Assembly: GCF_027579695.1 (NCBI RefSeq)
Contig: NC_083572.1
Span: 13,662,915-13,726,914, forward strand
Reading direction: 5' to 3'
Origin: Neoarius graeffei
Lineage: Eukaryota; Chordata; Actinopteri; Siluriformes; Ariidae
Length of the DNA: 64,000 nt
Shown: piece by piece, positions 56,101-63,266 of the stretch
Layout: each line of letters begins with the position of its first letter
How positions within the stretch are numbered: the first letter of the stretch is position 1
The notes under the pieces: model-generated
What the model was told of the DNA's origin: nothing
Database searches by the model: none
Seen by the model: the letters and a program-made list of their open reading frames with translations, nothing else
Program-made: the position numbers and the translations under genes

Positions 56101-56333
56101 ATCACAAACCATTTCAAACTATCAAACCTGCGCTTGTGGGAGCGTCAGCCGCTCAAAACCACCGATGAAAGGATACAATAAAGATTGCTGTGCTTGATCC
56201 ACATGAAGTGGACGTTGCCATGTGAAATAACAGGGCACATTAGCCCTTCCTCTTCCTGTTGCAACAGCAGTGGCAGGAAATGGTCGATCTCCAACATGTC
56301 CACATCGCCTTTGTAGTTGCGACATATGAGCAC
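41169..56333 (-). CDS. ap1m2: AP-1 clathrin adaptor complex mu subunit (AP1M2), gene span, exon 1 outside or not found
   Basis: Eleven coding exons encode 409 residues plus stop. Adding the expected 14 codons of exon 1 gives 423, equal to human AP1M2. Exons, 5' to 3' on the minus strand: 56333-56177, 52465-52398, 51508-51378, 49211-49064, 47522-47396, 47195-47053, 46937-46866, 43591-43433, 43195-43070, 42911-42836, 41191-41169. All junctions are GT-AG with matching phases. The protein has an N-terminal longin-like domain and a C-terminal mu-homology domain that binds YXXphi sorting signals at the trans-Golgi network and endosomes; the pocket residues are visible (D in [10 protein letters not shown] in ALPWVRYIT). 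AP1M2 (mu1B) rather than AP1M1 is supported by [39 protein letters not shown] and adjacency to cdkn2d. Confidence 0.94.
41536..42645 (+). mobile_element. Tc1-like relic split by a Harbinger-type MITE
   Basis: The left end CACTATCCAGCCAAAAGTAT follows TA; the right end is its inverse (TTTTGGCCATAGTG). A stretch at 42405-42500 reads like a degraded transposase C-terminus (TTTGGGATAAACTGGAACGC = LWDKLER-type). It lies in the last ap1m2 intron. Confidence 0.75.
41670..42332. mobile_element. PIF/Harbinger-type MITE, 663 bp
   Basis: The ends TGGCCCTTTTCCACTACC and, inverted, TGCCGCTTTTCCACTAC are flanked by the 3-bp TTA at 41667-41669 and 42333-42335. Near the ends are many CGGCTCGC/GCGAGCC-type words in both orientations. 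A TWA-type 3-bp target duplication suggests PIF/Harbinger. Confidence 0.75.
42836..42911 (-). CDS. ap1m2: ap1m2 exon 11
   Basis: 76 bp encoding [20 protein letters not shown] then ITQSG. Contains the signal-binding tryptophan (PWVRY). Too short to be seen as an isolated open frame. Confidence 0.94.
43070..43195 (-). CDS. ap1m2: ap1m2 exon 10
   Basis: 126 bp encoding [40 protein letters not shown] and IQ. Donor ACAG|GTGTGTG. Confidence 0.95.
43433..43591 (-). CDS. ap1m2: ap1m2 exon 9
   Basis: 159 bp encoding [40 protein letters not shown] and [13 protein letters not shown]. Donor CCCA|GTGAGT. Confidence 0.95.
43690..43860. mobile_element. tRNA-like SINE fragment of a third type
   Basis: CATTTAGCAGACACTCTTAT, GGGGAGCAATTAGGGGTTAG and ATCGAACAGGCGACCTTTTG recall the common teleost SINE family whose minus strand ends in a tRNA-like B box (TCGATTCCC). 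It is within ap1m2 intron 8. Confidence 0.6.
43874..44507. mobile_element. TTAA-flanked TIR MITE, 634 bp
   Basis: The ends AGGGATACTCCAGCATTT and, inverted, AGGAACACTCTGGCACATTT are flanked by TTAA at 43870-43873 and 44508-44511. Non-coding. Kolobok or piggyBac types both use TTAA. Confidence 0.75.
45178..46580 (+). pseudogene. Decayed Tc1-like transposase (old subfamily)
   Basis: Starts [20 protein letters not shown] and keeps [16 protein letters not shown] and [15 protein letters not shown], then meets a stop before [14 protein letters not shown]. The first catalytic aspartate region reads [10 protein letters not shown]. Several further stops follow, and a SINE splits the C-terminus at 46114. 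Not functional. Confidence 0.85.
46114..46473 (-). mobile_element. tRNA-derived SINE inside the old Tc1 copy, 15-bp TSD
   Basis: Flanked by AGAATGGGACAACAT at 46099-46113 and 46474-46488. Compared with other copies it lacks about 12 bp of the TTCACACCTACGGTC region. Confidence 0.96.
46866..46937 (-). CDS. ap1m2: ap1m2 exon 8
   Basis: 72 bp encoding [20 protein letters not shown] then IMVK. Only 70 bp separate its 3' boundary from a Tc1 element ending at 46796. Confidence 0.95.
47053..47195 (-). CDS. ap1m2: ap1m2 exon 7
   Basis: 143 bp encoding [40 protein letters not shown] and SYRINTH. Donor CTCAT|GTGAGA. Confidence 0.95.
47396..47522 (-). CDS. ap1m2: ap1m2 exon 6
   Basis: 127 bp encoding [40 protein letters not shown] and TG. 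Acceptor CTCACAG|GTGAAC; donor TGGCC|GTAAGC. Confidence 0.95.
47530..48460. other. ap1m2 intron 5, left part; nothing recognised
   Basis: Intronic sequence without a supportable feature apart from A-runs near 48175. Confidence 0.45.
48470..49010. repeat. Dispersed TE fragment close to ap1m2 exon 5
   Basis: Bases 48842-49006 (AAAATGCTCCGTTTCTCAAA ... TCGTGGAATAACTTG) match 756-893, with an additional palindromic core (TACATGGCTTATAGCCGACT / GGCTATCAGCTCATGTACGA). It ends within 60 bp of the exon 5 donor. The full element may start near 48470. Confidence 0.55.
49064..49211 (-). CDS. ap1m2: ap1m2 exon 5
   Basis: 148 bp encoding [20 protein letters not shown], then [20 protein letters not shown] and VIESINVL. 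Holds the tyrosine-signal-binding aspartate (FID). Donor CCTG|GTGAGT. Confidence 0.95.
49502..50594 (+). mobile_element. L2-like LINE 3' end
   Basis: The first part encodes a reverse-transcriptase C-terminus: [37 protein letters not shown], then (after frame breaks) [18 protein letters not shown]-like and [21 protein letters not shown] long 3' UTR follows (TCCTCTCGAGGTTTCTTCCT, CTGCTTTGCGATAATGTCTA) and ends AATAAACATGACTTGAC. It is antisense in ap1m2 intron 4 and 5'-truncated. Confidence 0.88.
50600..51370. other. ap1m2 intron, nothing recognised
   Basis: No supportable feature; a T-run lies at about 50952-50965. Confidence 0.4.
51378..51508 (-). CDS. ap1m2: ap1m2 exon 4
   Basis: 131 bp encoding [20 protein letters not shown] to TDSKILQ(E). 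The donor is the upstream site CAGGA|GTACGT, not the later GTGCTC, because only it restores the EYITQEG junction with exon 5. Confidence 0.93.
51520..52390. other. ap1m2 intron 3, nothing recognised
   Basis: No supportable feature. Confidence 0.4.
52398..52465 (-). CDS. ap1m2: ap1m2 exon 3
   Basis: 68 bp encoding (L)[20 protein letters not shown] then VE. Acceptor CTGTACAG|TGGTGG; donor GTGGAG|GTAAGA, phase 0. Confidence 0.93.
52766..54356 (-). mobile_element. Tc1-like element, young subfamily, full length
   Basis: Ends as in the 33047 copy, flanked by TA at 52764-52765 and 54357-54358. It lies in ap1m2 intron 2, in the same transcriptional direction as the gene. Confidence 0.95.
52986..54048 (-). 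pseudogene. Tc1-like transposase, inactivated by a small deletion
   Basis: The first 248 residues (54048-53302) are open and include the helix-turn-helix domains and [10 protein letters not shown]. The frame is lost near 53300, and about 14 bp present in the other copies (GCTGGCCAGTTCAG) are missing near 53199. The glutamate region ([12 protein letters not shown]) is readable in another frame, and the normal stop follows GDVSQW. Confidence 0.88.
55062..55635 (+). mobile_element. Short LINE-derived element joining a LINE 5' leader to its 3' tail
   Basis: Flanked by the 15-bp direct repeat AAATAGCCCTATTCC (55047-55061 and 55636-55650), so it inserted as a 574-bp unit. An ATG at 55282 opens 101 codons ([20 protein letters not shown]...). 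The 3' end reads, in another frame, [20 protein letters not shown] then [14 protein letters not shown], a typical LINE reverse-transcriptase C-terminus, followed by an AAGTAAGTAAA tail. The central enzyme region is absent. Confidence 0.7.
56177..56333 (-). CDS. ap1m2: ap1m2 exon 2
   Basis: Encodes [20 protein letters not shown] to WIKHSNLY. Acceptor CTCATCAG|GTGCTC; donor TTTATT|GTATCC in phase 1. Part of the longin-like domain. Confidence 0.93.
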
Positions 56334-56399
56334 CTGATGAGAGTAAAATTCAAAATTTGGATGAATGTTTCTATGCATGTATATTAGGAGTTCCCCCCC

Positions 56400-56552
56400 A
56401 AAAAAAAAGCATTTTCACATACAAATCATCCAGAGATTGCTTTACACAACTCTTACACTTTAATTCAGGAAATTAGTAGCCCATTATTGTGATAAGTGTT
56501 TCTAAGCTAATGTTATCTTAAACAAGAGAGTTATATCTGCATTACCGGGTTA
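56400..56552. other. Sequence upstream of ap1m2 exon 2
   Basis: No MSASAVFILDVKGK-type exon 1 could be found here or further right on the minus strand, so ap1m2 exon 1 probably lies beyond the window. Confidence 0.4.
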
Positions 56553-56780
56553 CGGCTGTGGTCAGAATTTTACATTCATTCATCATGGACATGAACGTCA
56601 TGGCAATATTGGGCTTTCAATTCTCTTTCTTTCAACTGCTTTTTTTCTGGGGAAGAATGATTGTACAACATGCGTCTTTAAGAGGAAAAAAATAAATATG
56701 GTGCACAAATTTTAATTTATTTTGGATTTTCTGAAAAACAAAAACAAAGTAGGGTCAAAATTATGCATACAAAGTCAAAA

Positions 56781-56785
<5 letters not shown>

Positions 56786-56809
<24 letters not shown>
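56786..56809. repeat. (AT)n microsatellite
   Basis: About eleven AT units within the Tc1 relic. Confidence 0.9.
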
Positions 56810-56813
<4 letters not shown>

Positions 56814-57584
56814 CACCCACTTAAATTATTCATTCAGTTGTATGGACAGTTCCAAAATGTCTTAACTTGCCAAGGCCTCTTAACTTCCTGTAAGTGATCA
56901 TGACTGACTACAGCAGGTAGCTTCTTTGTAGAGTTTGTTTGAGAAGTACAGGTTATTTAGAGGTGTAGCCACTTTGCCCAGGTCTGGAAGACGACCCAAA
57001 TTGTGATCCTCAGCTCTGAGGAAATTGGTTTGGATGGTCAGGAACAACCCAGGAACCACCCAAGCACAAGGCCTGCCATGAACTGGAAGCTGCTGGAACA
57101 TTAGTGTCACGGTCTACAGCCAAGCGAGTTTTACATCACCATGGACTTTTTTTTTGGTTGCCATCCAAAAAAAAAAAGACCCCGCTCTAAAATCGACACC
57201 TTGAAGCTCAACTAAAGTTTGCATGGACAAAGAAAAAGCCTTCTGGAGGAAAGAAAAGATAAGACAAAGATTGAGTTGCTTGCCACAGTGCCCCAAGGTA
57301 TGTTTCAAGGAGTAAAGGTGAGGCATTCAACCCCAAGAACACTGTGCCACCTGTTAAGCAAAGTGAAAGGTATAATTAAGAATGAGGACCATCTCAGAAC
57401 TCTTCAGCATAACCTCAAACTAGGCTTGTAGTACTCAAGTCCAACTCGTGACCTAATTTTAAGGACTCGTGACTTGACTTGGAATTGGACTCATGTATTA
57501 ACTGCATTCAGACTCGTAAACTGGAGACGAGGACTATGATTTTTCTTTATTTTTTTGTAACATGCCATAAGATATTTATATCTA

Positions 57585-58112
57585 CACTACTGTTCAAAAG
57601 TTTGGGGTCACTTTGAAATGTCCTTATTTTTGAAAGAAAAGCACTGTTCTTTTCAATGAAGATCACTTTAAACTAATCAGAAATCCACTCTATACATTGC
57701 TAATGTGGTAAATGACTATTCTAGCTGCAAACGTCTGGTTTTTGGTGCAATATCTCCATAGGTGTATAGAGGCCCATTTCCAGCAACTCTCACTCCAGTG
57801 TTCTAATGGTACAATGTGTTTGCTCATTGCCTCAGAAGGCTAATGGATGATTAGAAAACCCTTGTACAATCATGTTAGCACAGCTGAAAACAGTTTAGCT
57901 CTTTCGAGAAGCTATAAAACTGACCTTCCTTTGAGCAGATTGAGTTCCTGGAGCATCACATTTGTGGGGTCGATTAAATGCTCAAAATGGCCAGAAAACT
58001 GTCTTGACTATATTTTCTATTCATTTTACAACTTATGGTGGTAAATAAAAGTGTGACTTTTCATGGAAAACACTAAATTGTCTGGGTGACCCCAAACGTT
58101 TGAACGGTAGTG
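57585..58112. mobile_element. 528-bp non-autonomous Tc1-type MITE, copy 2 (inverted)
   Basis: The ends CACTACTGTTCAAAAGTTTG and the inverse are flanked by TA at 57583-57584 and 58113-58114. It is the reverse complement of copy 1, of equal length. Confidence 0.93.
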
Positions 58113-58264
58113 TACGTTAATTTTTATACTAATTTCATGCAAGAGAATGTACATTCACCTGTTCATACGTCATGTTCAGAAACAAACTAACATTAATGGC
58201 GCTAAAATGCCTGGAGAGACGCCCCTAGGATTGTCCGCTTTGCTTCTACAGACTTCTTGTACAG

Positions 58265-58395
58265 TGGGAAAAAAAAAAAAAATGCACTGCTACGTGTTCC
58301 ATACTGTACGTAGAAGAACTATCAAGGAGATGACGAGGAGAACCTCAAACTTCAATCGTCATTTGGTAAGACTCCACCCAGAGAAGGAAGTGACA
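58265..58395 (+). pseudogene. BED zinc-finger remnant of a hAT transposase
   Basis: HCYVFHTVRRRTIKEMTRRT then SNFNRHLVRLHPEK matches the C-x2-C ... H-x3-5-H ending of BED fingers (TSNFNRHL..HPEK); the first cysteine pair is degraded. It lies inside the hAT unit and supports its classification. Confidence 0.6.
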
Positions 58396-58879
58396 TGCTA
58401 TGTTCATTGCCCTGTTGATAGCGGGCGGGGCTTGCTGAGCGACGAACAAGCTTTTTATCTGTAGCCTATTAAATAAAATGGGGCAGTCGAGCAGTAACGT
58501 TAGTCCAACATAGTAGCAGAGACGCTTTCACAGAAAGGCAGCAACAGCCACTGTCAAATGGTGCGGTTGGAGTCTTGTTCTTAGCGAATCCCATCGCTAG
58601 CAGAACAGAACCTAGTGCTAGCATTCGAGGGCTTGTAAAAACATTTCCATGGTAACAGCAAGCGCCGCCAAATCAGGCACTTGCAGTCAGAAGTGTAGCC
58701 TCGTGCTTCTAAATGAAACCACAATTAAAACAAAAGGGTTCTAAGGAACGATGCATTATATTGTTCATATGGTCTCCTACTACTACAGGAATGCTACTAA
58801 CATATGCAACATAATTCAATAAACAATCATCTACATAGGCTAACGTTAAGCTTTCCACACTACTCAACGCTATCAATGA

Positions 58880-59892
58880 CTACGTTTACATGCACATCCA
58901 AATCGAGCTGCTGTCGGTAATCGAGCTGAAGGTCCCAGCAGGGTGCCAGAGAAATCCAATCGTACATGCACACAATGAAATCGGGCTATTGTGTGAGGTG
59001 CATTGTGCACCCGAACCACAGGTGGCGCAACACGCCCCATCGTGTTGGTACACTTCCGGTTGTCGTCATGAAGAAGAGCTATTCAAGAGTGTAAACAAAG
59101 TTATCAGTTCCGTGTTCTCCATTGCGCGTTTTTCTCCCGTCCATGAATTTTAATATATTTAACTCCTTAAGCTGAATGAGCATGAACTCTGTCTCCTCAT
59201 TGCTCCAGAAGTGCACGTTTCCGCTTGCCTGTGGCAGTGGGGGCGTGGTCAAGCGCCGGTCTGTGACAGGAGGGCGGAGCCAGGGAAGGTGAGTGGCAGA
59301 ATCACTTCACCTGACGGTAATTAACCTGTGTTTGTGTGTCTTCCCAGTAACCGCGCCCTATTTAAGGAGGCAGAGGGAGAGCAGAGGGGAGAGCTCATCC
59401 CGGGACTAGAACACAGCGCGCGCGCGCGCGCGTGTGTGTGTGTTTTTCTCTCAAGAATAAAAGTAGGCTGTTAAACTGAAAAGTCTGACAATAAAAAGCC
59501 TATTAGTACCAGAAGCTTTGTCCTGCCGTCCTCTGTGCTCCACCCACACTTCAGAGAGCTCTACATCGCCATTTTCTCTTCTTCGTTTGTTCCTCCTGAC
59601 CTCTTCTGCTGCTCGCTACTACTGTTGTCATGCCGACCGAGGCTGTTGTGTTTCCCGCTTGTGGTCTCGTCACTCGTCACTTCCGGAAGTAGCTCGACAA
59701 CTAGCTCGATAGGGTTTACATGCACAAAGTAACTCGGCAGAAATCGCATAAACTAGGTCGTGTAGCTCGATTCCGAGAAACCAAGTTCGGTTCAATTTCA
59801 GCCGAATTAAGGTGTATACATGGCATTTTGAACTTCGATTTCAGTCGAGCAACGGCAGAAATTCGATTCTCTCTATGTGCATATAAACGTAG
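58880..59892. mobile_element. TIR element (CTACGTTTACATGCACA ends) with a solo LTR inside
   Basis: The ends CTACGTTTACATGCACA and, inverted, CTACGTTTATATGCACA are flanked by TGA at 58877-58879 and 59893-59895. Subterminal AATCGAGCT-like words recur at both ends. A 3-bp duplication is compatible with PIF/Harbinger, but the class is uncertain. Confidence 0.65.
59230..59569 (+). mobile_element. Solo LTR (retrotransposon fossil)
   Basis: About 340 bp from TGTGGCAGTGGGGGCG, with a TATTTAAGG promoter-like box (about 59369), a CG/TG microsatellite and an AATAAAAG signal (about 59455), to a CA end near 59569. No internal protein region accompanies it, so it is a solo LTR, probably Gypsy-type. It is a relic; exact ends are uncertain. 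Confidence 0.55.
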
Positions 59893-60599
59893 TGAATGTG
59901 TTTTAGAGTGTGTGTGTGATAACTGTCGTGTGTCGGACTCGACTCGAAATTTTCTTTAATGACTTGGACTTGAACACTGGGGACTCGAGGTTTAATGACT
60001 CGACTACAACACTGCCTCAAACCATCAGCTAAACAGTTGAAACTTGTACACAGTTGGGTGTTCCAATAGGACAACGACCCCAAACGCATCAAAGCTGATT
60101 GTGGAATGAATAAGGCTTTTGGAAAGGCCTTCCCAAAATCCTGACTTCAACCCTAACAAAAATATGTGGCTTGTGCTTAAAAGTCAGGTCTATGCCAGGA
60201 AACACACAAATTTAACTGAACTCTACCAATTCTGCCAAGAACACTGGTCAAAATATCCAATCAGAATTCTGCCAGATACTTGTTGATAGAGAACAAAAGC
60301 ATCTGGTCAAGGTTAAACTTGCTCAGGGACATTTAATATATTAAATATTAGGTGTGCTGTATGTATACCCTTGACCCTGCCTTGATCTCAGAAATCCCAA
60401 AATAAATTAAAACTTATGCATTAAATTCTTGCTTGTTTTTCCCCCCTTCTATTAAAGATGCATAATCATTCTTCCCCAGAAAAAAAAAAAAAAAACAACA
60501 ATTCAAAGAAATCACTGAAAGCCCAATATTGCCATGACATTCAGGTCCACGATGAGCGTATGTAAACCTTTGACCACAAATCTATGTGCAATAGGATTA

Positions 60600-61230
60600 C
60601 AGGAAAGCGCACCCCTCCCTTCTGTTTTCTCGTCTGCCCTCCTTTAGCCCATTGTGAAAGAAATCGAGCCAGCTCATCTCACGTTACAAATCCAGGAGAC
60701 ACCTTCTGAATAAGGCATTAGATGAAAACGCCTCCATCATACACCACAAAAATCAAAACCGAAGAAATAAAAAATTTGAAAGTTTCACATAGACTGTTTT
60801 TCCAAGGGATCCTCCAGGATCCGTTAAACAAGGCCAGTACGTCATTCATTCATTTATTTGTTACAGTAGAAATCACAATCCGTCATTTGTATTTATTATT
60901 CAGCTCTTATACTTATCAGGCTGTTTGACTGGTTAGGTGAATAAAATGTATTTTAATCCAAACCTCAGTAACTTAAAAAAAAAGGATGGCTATAAATGTC
61001 AACTTGGACCTTTTTGAAAAAAATTTCAGGAAGGAAAAACCTTGAATAAATCGACAAAATTATTTTTAATACATTTCATTTGAATAAATGGATGTGTATT
61101 TGACTAACTCACAAAAATAAAGATGGGCTGAGGATTGTGTGTGTGCTCTTTTATAACAGACTGTAAAAAAAGTTTGAGAAGCCCTGGATTAAGGGCTAAA
61201 TTAGGAGGCAGTGAGGAAATTTGAGCGGGT
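60600..61230. other. Intergenic, nothing recognised
   Basis: No supportable gene or named repeat. Confidence 0.4.
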
Positions 61231-61232
61231 GT

Positions 61233-61236
<4 letters not shown>

Positions 61237-61285
<49 letters not shown>
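61237..61285. repeat. (AC)n microsatellite
   Basis: About 24 AC units immediately adjoining the left end of the next Tc1-like element. Confidence 0.97.
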
Positions 61286-61286
<1 letters not shown>

Positions 61287-62768
61287 GTGCATCTCAAAAA
61301 AATTAGAATACCATGAAAAAGTTCCTTTTTTTCATAATTTAATTAAAAAAGGTAAACTTTCATATATTCTATATTCATTACATGTAAAGTGAAATATTTA
61401 AAGCCTTTTTTGTTTTAATTTTGATGATTATGGCTTATAGCTCATGAAAATCAGAAATCCAGTATCTCAAATTATTAGAATATTCCCTAAGATCAATAAA
61501 AAAAAGGATTTACAATACAGAAATGTCCAACTTCTGAAAAGTATATTCATTTATACACTCAATACTTGGTTGGGGCTCCTTTACCATGAATTCCTGTATC
61601 AATGCGGTGTGGCATGGAGGTGATCAGTCTGTGGCACTGCTGAGGTGTTATTGAAGCCCAGGTTGCTTTGATAGCGGCCTTCAGCGTATCTGTATTTTTG
61701 GGTCGGGTGTTTCTCCTCTTCCTCTTGACAATACCCCATAGATTCTCTATGGGGTTCAGGTCAGGCAAGTTGGCTGGCCAATCAAAACACAGTAATATCA
61801 TGGTCAGCAAACCATTTGGTAGTAGTTTTGGCACTGTGGGTAGGTGCTAAGTCCTGCTGGAAAAGGAAATCAGCATCTCCAAAAAGCTCGTCAGCAGATG
61901 GAAGCATGAAGTGCTCTAAAATCTCCTGGTAGATGGCTGTGTTGACTTTGGACTTGATAAAATACAGTGGACCAACACCAGCAGATGACATGGCACCCCA
62001 AATCATCACAGACTGTGGAAACTTCACACTGGGCTTCAAACACCTTGGATTCTGTGCCTCTCCACTCTACCTCCAGACTCTAGAACCGTGATTTCCAAAT
62101 TAAATGCAAAATGTACTTTCATCTGAAAAGAGGACTTTGGACCACTGAGCAACAGTCCATTTCTTTCTCTCCTTAGCCCAGATAAGACACTTCTGACATT
62201 GTCTCTGGCTCAGGAGTAGCTTGATATTAGGAATGCGAAAGTTGTATTCCCTTTCTTGAAGATGTCTGTTCGTGATGGGTCTTGATACACTGACACCAGC
62301 CTCAGTCCACTCCTCGTGAAGCTCTCCCAAGTTCTTGAATCGACTTTTCTTGACAATCCTCTCAAGACTACGGCCATCCCTGTTGCTTGTGCACCTTTTC
62401 CAGCCACCCTTTTCAGCAATGACCTTTTGTGGCTTACTCTCCTTGTGGAGGGCATCAGTGATCATCTTCTGGACAACAGTCAAGTCAGCAGTCTTCCCCA
62501 TGATTGTGGTTGTGTGTACTGAACTAGCTCGAGAGATACGCTGTGTTCATACTGTTTTACTCAAACTCGAAATGAAATATTCTAATATTTTGAGATGGGT
62601 TTATGTTTTTGTACTGTATGCCATACTGACTAAAATTAAAATAGAAAAATGCTTGAAACATTTTAGTTTATGTGTAATGAGTCTATAATATATAACATTT
62701 TCACTTTCTTAAATAACTGATGGAAAATATTGAACTTTTTCACAATATTCTAATTTTTTGATATACAC
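61286..62768 (-). mobile_element. Tc1-like element (AGTGCATCTCAAAAAAATTA ends), decayed
   Basis: The left end AGTGCATCTCAAAAAAATTA and the inverted right end GTGTATATCAAAAAATTAG frame a 1.48-kb unit. It carries a minus-strand transposase remnant and abuts the AC microsatellite. Confidence 0.82.
61559..62501 (-). pseudogene. Decayed Tc1-like transposase (MGKTADLT type)
   Basis: Starts MGKTADLTVVQKMITDALHK, keeps FKNLGELHEEWTEAGVSVSR and LFSDESTF (first catalytic aspartate), then breaks. Further pieces read SVMIWGAMSSAGVGPLYFIK, FQQDLAPTHSAKTT (second aspartate) and, in another frame, LPDLNPIENLWGIVK (glutamate), ending GKGAPTKY. At least three frame changes, and part of the helix-turn-helix region is missing. 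Confidence 0.85.
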
Positions 62769-62772
62769 AAAC

Positions 62773-63000
62773 ACAGTACTGTGCAAAAGTCTCAGACCCC
62801 CTGTTTTTATATTACAAACGTTGTTATCGATTTCTATTTTATGACTTCTACATGATCAAGTCAGAACAAAAACATTTGAGAGTTTGTTTTCCAACACAAA
62901 ATTAAATGCTATAGGAGAAAAAAAAAAAAAAAAAAAGTTTGTACCTGAGCAGCATGTTACAAAAGAGACCAATTTTCAGAATAAAAAAGAAAACATAACT
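62773..63000. mobile_element. Tc1-like terminus fragment
   Basis: ACAGTACTGTGCAAAAGTCT is a familiar teleost Tc1 end. Only about 200 bp follow before homology is lost, and the other end is not present. Confidence 0.55.
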
Positions 63001-63127
63001 TGGACAACCTTTATTGTCATTTAGTATGCAACAAGTGTACACCGAATGAAATTTCGTTGCAATCTGGCTCAGCACAGAATTAAATATGAAGTGGATTAGA
63101 TTAAATTATGCATCAGCAAAAATATTC

Positions 63128-63266
63128 ATCTCATCTCATTATCTCTAGCCGCTTTATCCTGTTCTACAGGGTCGCAGGCAAGCTGGAGCCTATCCCAGCT
63201 GACTACGGGCGAAAGGCGGCGTACACCCTGGACAAGTCGCCAGGTCATCACAGGGCTGACACATAG
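63128..63266 (-). mobile_element. SINE 3' part, cut by a following insertion
   Basis: The SINE tail and part of the body (CTCATTATCTCTAGCCGC ... CATCACAGGGCTGACACATA) stop abruptly at 63266, where another element begins. The head is not found before the window ends. Confidence 0.85.

Larger units (their letters stand above)
57421..60014 (+). mobile_element. hAT-type element, deleted, with nested insertions
   Basis: An exact 8-bp direct repeat CCTCAAAC (57413-57420 and 60015-60022) flanks the 2594-bp unit. The ends read TAGGCTTGTAGTACTCAAGT and, inverted, CAGTGTTGTAGTCGAGTC. A BED zinc-finger remnant (TRRTSNFNRHLVRLHPEK, about 58335-58390) supports hAT. No catalytic domain remains. Confidence 0.85.
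56553..60582 (+). mobile_element. Sleeping-Beauty-like Tc1 relic split by a hAT element
   Basis: The left end CGGCTGTGGTCAGAATTTTA follows TA (56551-56552); the right end is its inverse, TTTGACCACAAAT, before TA (60583-60584). Inner repeats such as AGGGTCAAAATTATGCATAC lie near the left end. Transposase remnants flank the insertion (56900-57420 and 60023-60300; SQNPDFNPNKNMWLVLKSQ-like). Without the hAT insert it is about 1.43 kb. The frame is heavily broken. Confidence 0.85.
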
